DNA from: Pantoea sp.
GTDB lineage: Bacteria > Pseudomonadota > Gammaproteobacteria > Enterobacterales > Enterobacteriaceae
NCBI RefSeq assembly: GCF_028283705.1
Contig: NZ_JAPWKD010000002.1
Coordinates: 1-64,000, forward strand
Length of the DNA stretch: 64,000 bases
Direction: 5' to 3'
Position 1 is the first letter of the stretch. Each line of letters opens with the position of its first letter. Below, piece by piece: positions 1-11,137 of this stretch. Position numbers and translations under genes: made by a program. The notes beneath the pieces are model-generated. The model saw only the letters and a list, made by a program, of their open reading frames with translations, was not told the DNA's origin and did not search any database.

Positions 1-951
1 AAAGCGAACCAGCGCGGAACCCCAGGTGAAACCACCACCAAAGGCTTCCAGCAGAATCAGTTGTCCGGGCTTGATACGGCCATCACGTACAGCTTCATCC
101 AGCGCGCTCGGTACGGAGGCAGCAGAGGTGTTACCGTGACGATCCAGCGTCACCACCACTTTATCCATTCCCATACCCAGTTTTTTTGCTGTGGCGCTAA
201 TAATGCGCAGGTTAGCCTGATGAGGTACCAGCCAGTCGAGCATTTCGCGATCGAGATTATTCGCCTGCAATGTTTCATCCACAATATGTGCCAGCTCAGT
301 CACCGCCACTTTGAAGACTTCATTGCCTGCCATAGTGAGGTAGGCTGGCTGATCCTGCTGTTCACGATCCTGATAAGGCAGAGTCAGCAATTTGCCGTAG
401 CGACCATCCGCGTGCAGATGAGTTGAAATGATGCCCGGTTCGCTGCTCTGACCCAGTACCACAGCACCCGCGCCATCACCAAACAAAATGATGGTGCCAC
501 GGTCCGCCGGGTCCAGGGTCCGTGCCAGCACGTCAGCCCCGATCACCAACGCATGTTTCACCGCGCCATTTTTGATGTATTGATCGGCAACGCTCAGCGC
601 ATAGGTAAAGCCCGCGCATGCTGCCGCAAGGTCAAAAGCGGCGCAATCGTCGATTTCCAGCATTTGCTGGATCATGCAGGCTGAACTGGGGAATGCGTGG
701 CTGGAAGATGTCGTCGCGACAATAATTAAGCCCACATCACTGGCTGCCACACCCGCCATTTCCAGGGCGCGCTGTGCTGCCGAGTAACCCATGCTCGCTA
801 CTGTTTCATCCGGCGCAGCAATGCGGCGCTCACGGATACCGGTACGGGTGACAATCCACTCGTCCGAAGTCTCCACCATTTTTTCCAGATCCGCGTTGCT
901 GCGCACCTGGCTAGGCAAATAGCTGCCCGTACCGAGAATTTTGGTAAACAT
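1..951 (-). CDS. fabH: Beta-ketoacyl-ACP synthase III (FabH), lacking only its stop codon
   Basis: FabH condenses acetyl-CoA with malonyl-ACP to start fatty acid synthesis. The 317 codons run to the window edge and the last residues read SALVRF, as in E. coli FabH (317 aa), so only the stop codon lies outside. The catalytic Cys112 sits in DLAAACAGF. The His of the VPHQAN motif and the Asn of HGNTSAAS complete the thiolase-type triad. The ATG at 951 abuts the plsX stop (952-954), so translation is probably coupled in the rpmF-plsX-fabH operon. Identification is firm. Confidence 0.97.
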   Translation of the reverse strand, partial: MFTKILGTGSYLPSQVRSNADLEKMVETSDEWIVTRTGIRERRIAAPDETVASMGYSAAQRALEMAGVAASDVGLIIVATTSSSHAFPSSACMIQQMLEIDDCAAFDLAAACAGFTYALSVADQYIKNGAVKHALVIGADVLARTLDPADRGTIILFGDGAGAVVLGQSSEPGIISTHLHADGRYGKLLTLPYQDREQQDQPAYLTMAGNEVFKVAVTELAHIVDETLQANNLDREMLDWLVPHQANLRIISATAKKLGMGMDKVVVTLDRHGNTSAASVPSALDEAVRDGRIKPGQLILLEAFGGGFTWGSALVRF

Positions 952-1992
952 CTACGCTTTGTCACTCCTGGCTAATACAGTATCCAGACGCGCCGCAATC
1001 CGTTCAGGGACTTGCCGCCGCACCGCCTGCTCTGCCTGTTCTATCGCCACGGTAAAGGCGCGTTGATTCGCCGCACCATGGCTTTTGATTACCGTCCCGC
1101 GCAATCCTAACAGACAAGCGCCATTGTACTGGTCGGGGTTGAGATGACCGAAACGCTTTGTCAGACGCTTTAGGATCCAGCGCCCCAGCCATTTCAGCCA
1201 CCAGGCCCGTTTTTTTCCTTCACCTGACGACTTGAGCAGAGAAAGAAACATTCTTACCACGCCTTCCATGGTTTTCAGCGTGACATTGCCAGCAAAGCCA
1301 TCGCAAACCAGCACATCCGTTTTGCCAGTGAGGAGATCGTTCCCCTCAAGATAACCAATATAGTTGATTTGCGGCGATTCCCGCAGCACCGCAGCTGCCA
1401 TACGGATAGTTTCCAGACCTTTGGTCTCTTCCTGTCCGATATTAAGCAATGCCACACGCGGTTGTGTAATGGCCAGCACTTCTTCGGCCACCACTGCACC
1501 CATCACAGCAAACTGCACCAGCATTTCACTGTTGGACTCAACATTCGCGCCCAGATCCAGTACGACCGTTTTACCCTGCTGCTGGTGCGGCAGAACGGTC
1601 ATCAACGCCGGACGTTCAATACCTTCCAGCGGCTTTAATAATAACTTGGCTAGCCCCATCAGTGCGCCGGTATTTCCCGCACTGACACAGGCTTGAGCCT
1701 GACCCTCTTTCACCAGCTCCAGCGCGATACGCATTGAGCTACCGCGACTGTTACGAATCGCCTGAGAAGGTCTGGCATCACTTGCAATAACCGATTCGGC
1801 AGGAATAACCCGCAAACGCTCCAGTACAGAGGAATCCGCTTTGGCAAGTAATGGCGTGATGATGTCGGGATTGCCGACCAGAAGGATAATCAGGTGCGAA
1901 TGAGAGGCCAGTGCCTGCAAGACTGCAGGCACTGTCACGCAGGGACCGAAGTCCCCGCCCATGGCATCTATCGCCAGGGTCAAACGTGTCAA
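952..1992 (-). CDS. plsX: Phosphate acyltransferase PlsX
   Basis: PlsX converts acyl-ACP to acyl-phosphate, feeding phospholipid synthesis. The 346-residue product opens with [17 protein letters not shown] and carries the family's [13 protein letters not shown] and [12 protein letters not shown] motifs. The start is a TTG at 1992, chosen because the N terminus aligns with E. coli PlsX. It lies between rpmF and fabH in the conserved lipid operon, with fabH starting on the base after its stop. It is about ten residues shorter at the C terminus than E. coli PlsX. Confidence 0.95.
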   Translation of the reverse strand: MTRLTLAIDAMGGDFGPCVTVPAVLQALASHSHLIILLVGNPDIITPLLAKADSSVLERLRVIPAESVIASDARPSQAIRNSRGSSMRIALELVKEGQAQACVSAGNTGALMGLAKLLLKPLEGIERPALMTVLPHQQQGKTVVLDLGANVESNSEMLVQFAVMGAVVAEEVLAITQPRVALLNIGQEETKGLETIRMAAAVLRESPQINYIGYLEGNDLLTGKTDVLVCDGFAGNVTLKTMEGVVRMFLSLLKSSGEGKKRAWWLKWLGRWILKRLTKRFGHLNPDQYNGACLLGLRGTVIKSHGAANQRAFTVAIEQAEQAVRRQVPERIAARLDTVLARSDKA

Positions 1993-2018
1993 AGTATCGC
2001 CTTGCGTAACCGCAAGAA

Positions 2019-2725
<707 letters not shown>

Positions 2726-2865
2726 AGGGCGCGAATATTAACTTTGTAACGTCATAGAGTCAAAGAAAAAGGCCGTTTCACGGCATCTTTCACCCGTTAG
2801 TCGCATCCAGTGCGGCGCACAGTTTAAAATGACTGTCACCTTTACGCTATCTATTCTGAAAAAAA

Positions 2866-3450
2866 ATGATGACACCGCTGGTTTTAGCCTCAACTTCTCC
2901 GTTCCGTCAGGCTTTATTGAGTAAGCTTGGCCTGCCTTTTATCTGCGCGGCACCGCATACCGATGAAACACCACTCCCCGGTGAGACGGCAGAAGCGTTG
3001 GTGCAACGGCTGGCACTGGCAAAAGCCAAGGCGCTGGCTGAACAATACCCGGATCGCTGGATCATTGGTTCCGATCAGGTATGCGTGCTGGATGGCAACA
3101 TCACCGGTAAGCCACATACGGAGGAGAACGCACGATGCCAGTTAGCTGCCGCCAGTGGTAAGGCAATCACCTTCTATACCGGTCTGGCGCTAATTCAGCC
3201 ACAGAATGCACAACAATTTTTATGCTGTGAACCCTTTACGGTGCATTTTCGTGCCCTGAGTCAGGCAGAAATCGCCGCTTATGTCGCAAAAGAACAACCT
3301 TTGCAATGTGCAGGAAGCTTCAAAAGCGAAGGTCTTGGCATTTGTTTGTTTGAAAAGCTGGAAGGACGTGACCCCAATGCGTTGATTGGCTTACCGTTGA
3401 TTGCGCTGAATGAGATGCTACGCCAGGCAGGTATCAACCCGTTGAGTTGA
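2866..3450 (+). CDS. yceF: YceF, Maf-like nucleoside triphosphate pyrophosphatase (7-methyl-GTP type)
   Basis: A Maf-family house-cleaning pyrophosphatase, 194 aa. The N-terminal [14 protein letters not shown] contains the phosphate-binding motif. The core [10 protein letters not shown] and [11 protein letters not shown] blocks match E. coli YceF, whose known substrate is 7-methyl-GTP. ATG codons at 2866 and 2869 are both possible starts; the second matches E. coli better. It is divergent from yceD and convergent with rluC. A 12-bp inverted repeat overlaps its stop codon. Confidence 0.93.
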   Translation: MMTPLVLASTSPFRQALLSKLGLPFICAAPHTDETPLPGETAEALVQRLALAKAKALAEQYPDRWIIGSDQVCVLDGNITGKPHTEENARCQLAAASGKAITFYTGLALIQPQNAQQFLCCEPFTVHFRALSQAEIAAYVAKEQPLQCAGSFKSEGLGICLFEKLEGRDPNALIGLPLIALNEMLRQAGINPLS

Positions 3451-3458
3451 TACCTGCC
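3426..3458. terminator. 12-bp perfect inverted repeat across the yceF stop codon
   Basis: GGCAGGTATCAA (3426-3437) and TTGATACCTGCC (3447-3458) are perfect complements with a 9-base loop, and the yceF stop lies in the second arm. It sits between the convergent yceF and rluC ends, so it is a likely transcript-end hairpin. The nearest T-run (3470-3475) is some bases away, so a classical intrinsic terminator is not certain. Confidence 0.5.
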
Positions 3459-3465
3459 ACGGTGA

Positions 3466-4422
3466 TCAGGCTTTTTTCTGGCGTAACTGCGCCAGACAAT
3501 GCTTTAAAGCGCCGTCAAGCGGCGCTTCCATGCGCAGCGTCTCACCGGTGTTCGGATGAGTAAAAGTCAGTGCAGCGGCATGCAGGAACAGGCGGGAAAG
3601 CCCGGTTGATGCCAGCTGACGATCAAATTCACGTTCACCGTAGCGATCATCAAAGGCAATCGGATGGCCCGCATGCAGCGTATGAACGCGAATCTGGTGG
3701 GTGCGGCCGGTTACCGGGCTGGCTTTGACCAGCGTGGCAAAACCAAAGCGTTCCTCAACTTTAAATCGCGTCTCGGAGGGTTTGCCCTCCGCACTGACGC
3801 GCACCACGCGCTCGCCGCTTTGCAGAATATTTTTCAGCAACGGTGCCTGAACCACTTTCAGGTGTGAAGGCCAGTCACCCTGCACCAGTGCCAGGTAATC
3901 TTTTTGCATTCCCTTTTCACGCAGTTGTTCGTGCAGGGAACGGAGTGCTGAACGTTTTTTCGCCACCAGCAAAATACCGGAGGTGTCACGATCCAGTCGA
4001 TGCACCAGCTCAAGGAAGCGTGCCTCCGGACGCAGCGCACGCAGCCCTTCAATCACGCCAAAGCTCAGACCGCTGCCACCATGCACCGCTGTGCCGGAGG
4101 GTTTATTCAGCACCAGTAAATAATCATCTTCATAGAGGATGGCATCCGCCAGCGAAGCCACTTTTTCCAGCCTGGGTGACAATGCCTGTTCTTCCCGCTC
4201 CGCAACGCGGACTGGCGGGATGCGCAGTTCATCACCCTCTTCCAGTTTATATTCGGGCTTGATGCGCTTTTTATTTACCCGCACTTCGCCTTTACGCAGA
4301 ATGCGATAAATCATACTTTTCGGCACCCCCTTCAAATGGGTGCGCAAAAAGTTATCAATGCGTTGTCCGGCATTTTCAGCCGTAATGGCGACAAATTGTA
4401 CGCCTGGATTCTCAGTTTTCAT
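3466..4422 (-). CDS. rluC: 23S rRNA pseudouridine(955/2504/2580) synthase RluC
   Basis: A 318-residue RluA-family pseudouridine synthase with an N-terminal S4 RNA-binding domain (about residues 18-75). The catalytic HRLDRDTSG motif places the nucleophile at Asp144. RluC modifies three uridines near the peptidyl transferase centre of 23S rRNA. The gene is divergent from rne, as in E. coli. The ATG at 4422 gives the usual family length. Confidence 0.96.
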   Translation of the reverse strand: MKTENPGVQFVAITAENAGQRIDNFLRTHLKGVPKSMIYRILRKGEVRVNKKRIKPEYKLEEGDELRIPPVRVAEREEQALSPRLEKVASLADAILYEDDYLLVLNKPSGTAVHGGSGLSFGVIEGLRALRPEARFLELVHRLDRDTSGILLVAKKRSALRSLHEQLREKGMQKDYLALVQGDWPSHLKVVQAPLLKNILQSGERVVRVSAEGKPSETRFKVEERFGFATLVKASPVTGRTHQIRVHTLHAGHPIAFDDRYGEREFDRQLASTGLSRLFLHAAALTFTHPNTGETLRMEAPLDGALKHCLAQLRQKKA

Positions 4423-4995
4423 GGTCGCGATTCTAAATAGTGTCCCTGGATAGCGCCACCCCTTTTTCTGTGCTTAACTCTCTCAGGTCGCTTGCTGAAA
4501 CGGACGAAATGCTGTCTTTTTCAGCGTTGCGATGATTAGCCCTGCAAATGAACAGGTTAAGGATGAATAAACTTCACAGCTCGGCAAAAGTCGCCTTGCT
4601 ATATGAAGGCTAGCAATGGAATAATGCAGGGGTTTCTGTCCTGGAAAGATTCAGGCTGGAAAAAGAGCGAAATAAGTCATTTTGCCGGATTAAACGGACA
4701 CGCAGCAATGGCGTAAGACGTAATGTTAAATCAGGCACTTAGCGGGCTGCGGGTTGCAGCCAGGACGACAGACTGGGATGTGTGGATTTTTGAATACTCG
4801 AGTAGCACTTCCACCTTCAGGCGCTGGATTTCCTTATGAAAAACAGGCCACCGACAAGATTTGCGCCCCTTTAGCCGCCGACAACCGTGAGGTTGACGTC
4901 AGTGCATTAATGACACGGGGCCATCGGTTGATTCTCGTCCAGGGTAACGATGCCCGCAGCTTTGTCACTCATGAGAGAATAACGAGTAAGTCAAG
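4423..4995 (+). promoter_or_regulatory. rluC-rne intergenic region with the long rne 5' leader
   Basis: This 573-base gap precedes rne. In E. coli the rne mRNA has a ~360-nt leader that lets RNase E autoregulate through conserved hairpins, and the position and size fit here. I see a compact stem GGCTGC (4745-4750) / GCAGCC (4756-4761) with a 5-base loop, and a TTGCTA (4596-4601) / TAGCAA (4611-4616) inverted repeat nearer the promoters. The last ~20 bases before the ATG closely resemble the E. coli rne start region. No protein gene is supported in the gap. Confidence 0.6.
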
Positions 4996-7900
4996 ATGAA
5001 AAGAATGTTAATTAACGCAACTCAGCAGGAGGAGTTGCGCGTTGCCCTGGTTGACGGTCAACGTCTGTACGATCTGGATATCGAAAGCCCCGGACACGAA
5101 CAGAAAAAAGCCAACATCTACAAAGGTAAAATCACCCGTATTGAACCCAGCCTGGAAGCTGCGTTTGTTGATTACGGTGCTGAGCGTCACGGTTTTCTCC
5201 CTCTGAAAGAAATCTCCCGCGAATACTTCCCCGCTAATTACAATGCGCACGGACGTCCCAACATCAAAGATGTGCTGCGTGAAGGCCAGGAAGTTATCGT
5301 TCAGATTGATAAAGAGGAACGCGGTAATAAAGGGGCAGCACTGACAACCTTTATTTCGCTGGCCGGTAGCTACCTGGTGCTGATGCCGAATAACCCGCGT
5401 GCGGGTGGTATTTCGCGCCGTATTGAAGGTGACGATCGCACTGAACTGAAAGAAGCGTTATCAGCCCTGGAACTGCCGGAAGGCATGGGTCTGATTGTGC
5501 GTACTGCGGGCGTGGGCAAATCTGCCGAATCGCTGCAGTGGGACTTAAGCTTCCGCCTGAAACACTGGGAAGCGATCAAGAAAGCAGCGGAAAACCGTCC
5601 GGCCCCCTTCCTGATCCATCAGGAAAGCAACGTGATCGTTCGCGCCTTCCGCGACTATCTGCGTCAGGATATCGGTGAGATTCTTATCGATAACCCGAAA
5701 GTGCTGGAGCTGGCACGTCAGCATATCGCTGCCCTGGGTCGCCCGGATTTCAGTAGCAAAATCAAACTGTACACCGGTGAAATTCCGCTGTTCAGCCACT
5801 ACCAAATCGAATCGCAAATTGAATCCGCCTTCCAGCGTGAAGTGCGTCTGCCATCCGGCGGTTCTATTGTTATCGACAGCACCGAAGCACTGACTGCGAT
5901 TGATATCAACTCCGCACGCGCCACCCGTGGCGGCGATATCGAAGAGACGGCTTTCAATACCAACCTGGAAGCCGCCGACGAAATCGCTCGTCAGCTGCGT
6001 CTGCGTGACCTTGGTGGCCTGATCGTGATCGATTTTATCGATATGACGCCAGTACGCCATCAGCGCGCGGTAGAAAACCGTCTGCGTGAAGCCGTCCGCC
6101 AGGATCGCGCACGTATCCAGATCAGCCATATTTCTCGCTTTGGCCTGCTGGAGATGTCACGTCAGCGCCTTAGCCCGTCACTGGGTGAATCCAGCCATCA
6201 CGTGTGCCCGCGTTGTAGCGGTACTGGCACTATTCGTGATAACGAATCGCTGTCGCTGTCGATTCTGCGCCTGATTGAAGAAGAAGCGCTGAAAGACAAC
6301 ACCAAAGAAGTTCATGCCATTGTACCGGTGCCGGTTGCCTCTTACCTGCTGAACGAGAAACGTGATGCGGTAAGCGCGATTGAGAAGCGCCAGGGTGGTG
6401 TCCGCGCCATTATCGTGCCAAACGATCAGATGGAAACCCCGCACTACTCCGTGCTGCGTGTACGTAAAGGCGAAGAAACTCAGACGCTGAGCTATCACCT
6501 GCCGAAGTTGCATGAAGCAGAAATGGCGCTGCCTTCGGAAGAAGAACAGGCCGAGCGTCGTCGCCCTGAGCAACCTGCTCTCGCTGCCTTTGTGATGCCG
6601 GATGCACCACCTGCACCGGTTGAAGCGAATGAAGAAATCACGCCGGTAGTGAAAGCCGAACCGAAAGCCAAAGCGACAGCCACCGTCGTCGCACCGGCAG
6701 CCTCAACCGGCTTTATGGCGCGTCTGCTGGGTGGTCTGAAGAAACTGTTTGTCGGTGACGCACCTGCTGCAGTGCCGGCGGCCAGCGAGCAATCGGAAAG
6801 TAAAGCTGCTGAAGGTGAAAACACTCAGCCGCGTGGCGAACGTCGCAACAACCGTCGTAATAACCGCCGTGAGCGCACACCGCGCAACGGTGAGAATGCA
6901 CCGGTACGTGAAGCACGTGAACAGCGTGAGCCACGCGAAGCGCGTGAGACCACGGAAAATCGTCGCAACAAACGTCAGAACGAGCCGCGTGAAGAACGTA
7001 GCCCGGTACAGAGCGAAGAAGCTCGCCAGCAGCGTGAAGAACAGCAGCAACAGCGCCGTGAACAGCGTGCAGAACGCCAGCGTCGTCGTCAGGAAGAGAA
7101 ACGTGCCCAGCAGCAGGAGCAGAAAGCCGCTGAGCCGATCGTTCAGGCTGATGTCGTTGATGAATCTGTTGTCCAGGAAGAAGAACGCGTTCAGGTAATG
7201 CCGCGTCGTAAACCCCGTCAGCTGACGCAGAAAGTGCGCTTTGGTGACGAGAACGTAGCAGAAACCGTTGCGCCGCTGGTTAGCGAAACACCGGTTGAAA
7301 CCACGCCGCGTGCACCGCTCAACGAAGAACCTGAAGCGGTTAATGATGACCAGGATGACAACGAAAATCGTGATAACGCCAATATGCCGCGCCGTTCACG
7401 TCGTTCGCCGCGTCACCTGCGCGTCAGTGGTCAGCGCCGTCGTCGTTATCGTGATGAGCGTTATCCGACCCAATCCGCCATGCCGCTGGCTAGCGCCTCT
7501 GCATCGCCGGAAATGGCTTCTGGTAAAGTCTGGGTACGTTACCCAGTGGCTCAGGCCATTGAAGAACAAGTCACTCAGGATGTTGTGAGCGAGACGCCAG
7601 ACTATAGCCGTGAAGAAACCGCCGCAGCCGTAGCCCTGCCAGTCACTGCTGGAGTGGCACCAGAAGAAGTGGTTGCCGAGCCGGTTGCTGAAGCTGTCGT
7701 CCATCCGGCTGAACCGCAGGCGCACACTGAAGTGCCGGTGGTGAATACCGATGACACCAGCCCGATTGACACGCCGGTTAATGAAGAGCCTGCGGTAATT
7801 TCAGCGGCAGATGAAGTGGTTGCGCAAGAAACAGCAGCGCAGGCTGAACCTGTGGTTGACGTTGCCGCCGAAGTTGACGAAGCCGTAACCAGCGCAGCTG

Positions 7901-8232
7901 TGGCCCCAGCTGAAGTGACGCCAGACGTTGTCGCTCAGGTGGAAGACGTGCTGGCTGCACCGGTCGCAGCAGACGAACCGCAGCAACCCGTTGCGGAACC
8001 TCAGGCTCCGGTTGCCGCTCGCGATGCCGCGTTGAATAACGCTGAAACCCGCTGGAAGCACTTTGCTTCAGCACCGATGACCAAAGCACCGGCACCGGCA
8101 TGGCAACCTGAACCGGTTCGCCACAGCGACTGGGTGCGTCCGCCGTTTGAGTTTGCCGGTCGTGGCTCGGCTGGCGGGCATAGCGCCACGCATCAGTCTA
8201 CCGCTCCGGCAACCAAGCCAGAAAGCGTCTAA
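4996..8232 (+). CDS. rne: Ribonuclease E
   Basis: RNase E is the endonuclease that starts most mRNA decay, matures rRNA and tRNA, and scaffolds the degradosome at the inner membrane. The 1078-residue protein (E. coli 1061) has an S1 domain near residues 35-120. Catalytic Asp303 lies in [14 protein letters not shown] and Asp346 in IVIDFIDM. The Zn-link Cys404-x2-Cys407 lies in CPRCSGTG. The C-terminal half is low complexity: an MTS-like amphipathic stretch, arginine-rich RNA-binding blocks (about 615-710), then Ala/Pro/Glu-rich repeats and the short conserved tail that binds PNPase in E. coli. The start [11 protein letters not shown] matches E. coli. Confidence 0.98.
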   Translation: MKRMLINATQQEELRVALVDGQRLYDLDIESPGHEQKKANIYKGKITRIEPSLEAAFVDYGAERHGFLPLKEISREYFPANYNAHGRPNIKDVLREGQEVIVQIDKEERGNKGAALTTFISLAGSYLVLMPNNPRAGGISRRIEGDDRTELKEALSALELPEGMGLIVRTAGVGKSAESLQWDLSFRLKHWEAIKKAAENRPAPFLIHQESNVIVRAFRDYLRQDIGEILIDNPKVLELARQHIAALGRPDFSSKIKLYTGEIPLFSHYQIESQIESAFQREVRLPSGGSIVIDSTEALTAIDINSARATRGGDIEETAFNTNLEAADEIARQLRLRDLGGLIVIDFIDMTPVRHQRAVENRLREAVRQDRARIQISHISRFGLLEMSRQRLSPSLGESSHHVCPRCSGTGTIRDNESLSLSILRLIEEEALKDNTKEVHAIVPVPVASYLLNEKRDAVSAIEKRQGGVRAIIVPNDQMETPHYSVLRVRKGEETQTLSYHLPKLHEAEMALPSEEEQAERRRPEQPALAAFVMPDAPPAPVEANEEITPVVKAEPKAKATATVVAPAASTGFMARLLGGLKKLFVGDAPAAVPAASEQSESKAAEGENTQPRGERRNNRRNNRRERTPRNGENAPVREAREQREPREARETTENRRNKRQNEPREERSPVQSEEARQQREEQQQQRREQRAERQRRRQEEKRAQQQEQKAAEPIVQADVVDESVVQEEERVQVMPRRKPRQLTQKVRFGDENVAETVAPLVSETPVETTPRAPLNEEPEAVNDDQDDNENRDNANMPRRSRRSPRHLRVSGQRRRRYRDERYPTQSAMPLASASASPEMASGKVWVRYPVAQAIEEQVTQDVVSETPDYSREETAAAVALPVTAGVAPEEVVAEPVAEAVVHPAEPQAHTEVPVVNTDDTSPIDTPVNEEPAVISAADEVVAQETAAQAEPVVDVAAEVDEAVTSAAVAPAEVTPDVVAQVEDVLAAPVAADEPQQPVAEPQAPVAARDAALNNAETRWKHFASAPMTKAPAPAWQPEPVRHSDWVRPPFEFAGRGSAGGHSATHQSTAPATKPESV

Positions 8233-8250
8233 GCGAACAGCTCTGAAACC

Positions 8251-8276
8251 AACCCCGGCCAGTCCGGGGTTTTTTA
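8251..8276 (+). terminator. rne intrinsic terminator
   Basis: AACCCCGG (8251-8258) and CCGGGGTT (8264-8271) form an 8-bp stem with a 5-base loop, followed by a T-rich run. It lies 19 bases after the rne stop. Confidence 0.9.
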
Positions 8277-8305
8277 TTGCCTTTTATTCAGCAAGAATTA
8301 CAGGC

Positions 8306-8340
8306 AAAAAAAATCCCACGGCCCCGGAGGGCTGTGGGAA
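8306..8340 (-). terminator. flgL intrinsic terminator
   Basis: TCCCAC (8314-8319) pairs with GTGGGA (8334-8339), with the stem continuing inward through GGCC/GGC. Read on the minus strand it ends in eight Ts (8313 to 8306). It closes the flgKL transcript and faces the rne terminator. Confidence 0.88.
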
Positions 8341-8385
8341 AAAACAAGCGCACCCGGTTTAAGTACGCTCAAATTTTCAGGTCAG

Positions 8386-9348
8386 TTACGCGTTCAACTG
8401 GAACAGTGACATCTTCGACATCTGGGTAAACACGGTGTAGGACGCCTGCAATGCTGTTTGTTGCATGGTGTAGCTGGAGATCGCTGAGGTGTAATCCACA
8501 TCCACCAGGTCGCTCATCTGCGAAGCCATAATGGTATCGCGGGTATCACCCTGCGCATCAAGCGTGTCCAGGTTATCCATTTTGATCCCTACCGCAGAAG
8601 TCACAGCAAGCACATTATTCAGTGAGTTGCTCAGACCACGGTTGGTCTTATCCATCGCATCCTGGAAGGTTTGTTTGGTGGCATCGTCCGCATCATCCTG
8701 CGGCACTTTCAGCGCGGCGATGGCACTGTCGAGCATATTGAATAGGTTGGTTTCGCTGGCACTACCGTCCGGCTCCGCTTTGGCGTTGCTGGTAATTGAC
8801 ATAAATACTGAGGTACCGGTATCGCCCACTGTCATCGTCCGGCTGTCGTCCACTTTCTGACTAATCGCAGTAGTGCCGCCCACATAGGTAACACCTGAGC
8901 CGGTATCGGTAAAAGGTGCAGTATCAGTTTTATAACCGGCAAAAATGTAGTTGCCGTTACTATCCTTGCTATTAGCCTGCCCAAGTAACTGCGCACGGAT
9001 TCCTTCAAGAGAGGTTGCTATCGAGGCTCGGTCATCATCACTCAGCGTACCGGTTGAACCCTGAACAATCAGGGTCTGTGCATCCTGAATACTGCTGGTT
9101 ATGCTTTGCAGTGTGTTAGCTTCCAGAGACAAGCTCTGATTGGCAAAGTTGCGCGCAGTGGCGTATTGGGTGCTTTTCGCCTGTGACTGCGACAGCACCA
9201 CCGCGCGTGAGGCGGCGATCGGATCATCAGACGGATTGCTGACGCGGCGGCCACTGGAAAGCTGCTCACCCACTTTAAGCCAGGAGGATTGCGAATCTGT
9301 AATGCCGCGCACCTGCTGGTTGAAAATCATATTCGTGCTAAGACGCAT
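8386..9348 (-). CDS. flgL: Flagellar hook-filament junction protein FlgL (HAP3)
   Basis: FlgL joins the hook to the filament. The 320-residue protein begins MRLSTNMIFNQQVRGI and has flagellin-like terminal coiled-coil regions, including SSGRRVSNPSDDPIAASRA near residue 32. It lies 21 bases downstream of flgK in one transcript from the sigma-28 promoter at 11101-11127. This is the last gene of the flg block. Length and ends fit the family. Confidence 0.96.
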   Translation of the reverse strand: MRLSTNMIFNQQVRGITDSQSSWLKVGEQLSSGRRVSNPSDDPIAASRAVVLSQSQAKSTQYATARNFANQSLSLEANTLQSITSSIQDAQTLIVQGSTGTLSDDDRASIATSLEGIRAQLLGQANSKDSNGNYIFAGYKTDTAPFTDTGSGVTYVGGTTAISQKVDDSRTMTVGDTGTSVFMSITSNAKAEPDGSASETNLFNMLDSAIAALKVPQDDADDATKQTFQDAMDKTNRGLSNSLNNVLAVTSAVGIKMDNLDTLDAQGDTRDTIMASQMSDLVDVDYTSAISSYTMQQTALQASYTVFTQMSKMSLFQLNA

Positions 9349-9369
9349 GGTTATTTATCCTCTCTCTGC

Positions 9370-11016
9370 TTAGCTGATACTGCTGATCAGCGCATCAAAG
9401 ATGGTGCTGGCAGTTTGCAACACCTGCGCGTTGGCAGTGTAATATTGCTGATATTTGGTCAGGTTGGCGTATTCCTCGTCGAGGTTGACGCCTGAGATTG
9501 ACTGCTGACGATCGGTCAGCTGGTTCACCACGTTTTCCTGGGTGGTGCTTTTAGTTTCCAGGTTGCTGGTTTTGTTACCCACTGTACTCACCAGGCTGGC
9601 GTAAGCCTGCGTCAGGGTGGCGTTGCCATTCACCAGATTGGCATCCTGCAAATCCATCATTTTCTGGGCGTTGGTGTTATCACTTTCACCACCGTCTGCG
9701 GTACCCGCAGCGGCAATCTGTGATTCATCGGTGATGGCAACAGACATACCGCCAATCACGTTCTGCACCGGCTTGACCAGGAAACTGTCTTTGGCGGCTG
9801 GCGTGCCACTTACCGTCAATTGCAGACCATCAAAACTCAGCGTGGTGTTGCCATCGGCATCGGTACCCTGAGTCGGGGTGACGCTGACGTTGTCCGAATT
9901 ACGTATTACCGACCAGTTGCTGCCGTCATAGCTTACGGTATAGTTCGAGGCCTTCACCGCGCTGGTATCGGTCCAGGCAGCTGTCACGGTGGCGCTGGAG
10001 GTGTTTTTGGTGTTGCTCAACACTTCAGGGCTGCCGATGGTGAAAAAGTCAGTCCCCTGATCCCCATTGCTATCGTAACCGGCTGTCTGTACGGCGTTGA
10101 AACTGGTGGTAAACGCTGCCGCTAACTGACCGAGCTGGTTCTGAGCGGTGTCCAGGTCCTGAGAACGGAATGCCAGCAGACCACCAAGTGAACCGGTTGT
10201 CAGGGTTTTCTCAGGAATTTCTACGTTGCCCGCCAGCTTATCAACATAACCGACAGTGATACGGGACGGGTCGCTGGTTGACGGCATCGCCACCAGCGTG
10301 GTGCTGTTTTTGCCATTCACCAGGGTGGTGCTACCCATGGAGACGATATAGCTGCCATCCTGCTGGGAAACGCTCACGCCAACGATATTATTCAGACTAT
10401 TTACCAGCTGATCGCGCTGATCGAGCAGATCATTCGGTGCCGAACCACCACCGGTGGTCAGTTTGGCAATCTGGGTATTCAGATCGGCAATCTGACTGGT
10501 ATAGGTGTTGATTTGGTCAACACTGGAGGTGATATCGGTATTGACGCTGCTCTGCATGTTGGTCAGGTATTGCGAGGTGGACTGGAACTGGTCTACCAGA
10601 CCATCTGCATAACTCAGCAGCGACTGACGTGCAGAAGGATCATTAGCATTGCTGACCACGTTCTGTACGTTAGTAAAGAAACTTTGCAGCGAATCGGACA
10701 GGCTGGTTGTCGAGGTTGACAACAAATCGTCGATATTCGAAACCTGAGAATATTGCGTGTTGGCCGCCTGATAGGTGGCACTGGCACTACGCAACTGCGC
10801 GGTGATGAATTGATCATACTCACGCTGTACACCGGTCACATTGACACCGTTGCCATAATAGCTGCTCCCGCTCAGGGTGCTGTTCGCCTGCGCCAGAATG
10901 GTGGTCTGACGGGTATAACCTGCCACGGTGTAGTTACTGATGTTGTTACTGGTGGTACTTAATGCGGCCTGTGCGGCGCTCAGCCCGCTCATCGCTGAGT
11001 TGATTATACTGGACAT
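9370..11016 (-). CDS. flgK: Flagellar hook-associated protein FlgK (HAP1)
   Basis: A 548-residue HAP1 protein connecting hook and filament. The N-terminal SSIINSAMSGLSAAQAALS and SNNISNYTVAGYTRQ blocks are the flagellar rod/hook signature, and the C terminus matches the HAP coiled-coil end. It is transcribed with flgL, has its own sigma-28 promoter 85 bases upstream, and in enterobacteria is chaperoned by FlgN. Confidence 0.97.
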   Translation of the reverse strand: MSSIINSAMSGLSAAQAALSTTSNNISNYTVAGYTRQTTILAQANSTLSGSSYYGNGVNVTGVQREYDQFITAQLRSASATYQAANTQYSQVSNIDDLLSTSTTSLSDSLQSFFTNVQNVVSNANDPSARQSLLSYADGLVDQFQSTSQYLTNMQSSVNTDITSSVDQINTYTSQIADLNTQIAKLTTGGGSAPNDLLDQRDQLVNSLNNIVGVSVSQQDGSYIVSMGSTTLVNGKNSTTLVAMPSTSDPSRITVGYVDKLAGNVEIPEKTLTTGSLGGLLAFRSQDLDTAQNQLGQLAAAFTTSFNAVQTAGYDSNGDQGTDFFTIGSPEVLSNTKNTSSATVTAAWTDTSAVKASNYTVSYDGSNWSVIRNSDNVSVTPTQGTDADGNTTLSFDGLQLTVSGTPAAKDSFLVKPVQNVIGGMSVAITDESQIAAAGTADGGESDNTNAQKMMDLQDANLVNGNATLTQAYASLVSTVGNKTSNLETKSTTQENVVNQLTDRQQSISGVNLDEEYANLTKYQQYYTANAQVLQTASTIFDALISSIS

Positions 11017-11100
11017 CTCGGTTCCTTAATTTCCCGTTCACCGGGCTGGCTGTCATCAGTGCGGTTACCAGGGCGTCAGGACGCCCAGGGTCTATGAAGG

Positions 11101-11127
11101 TTATCGGCGTGCTTAAGTGAAACTTGA
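11101..11127 (-). promoter_or_regulatory. Sigma-28 (FliA) promoter of flgKL
   Basis: On the minus strand TCAAGTTT (11127-11120), an 11-base spacer and GCCGATAA (11108-11101) match the FliA consensus TAAAGTTT-N11-GCCGATAA at nearly every position. It lies 85 bases before flgK, so flgKL is a class III unit as well as receiving read-through. Confidence 0.9.
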
Positions 11128-11137
11128 GGCAAAAAAA

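Noticed and set aside
4754..4999. An 81-codon open frame in the rne leader
   Set aside because: No family resemblance, no ribosome site, and it lies inside the expected untranslated leader and overlaps the rne start. It is best treated as chance.
6749..7198. Arg/Val-rich frames inside the rne C-terminal half
   Set aside because: They arise from the repetitive Arg/Glu codons of RNase E in other frames and have no start signals.
11071..11086. GGGCGT-CAGG-ACGCCC as a terminator after flgJ or before flgK
   Set aside because: It lies downstream of the flgKL promoter within the leader, has no T-run on the minus strand, and is short. At most it is a leader hairpin.
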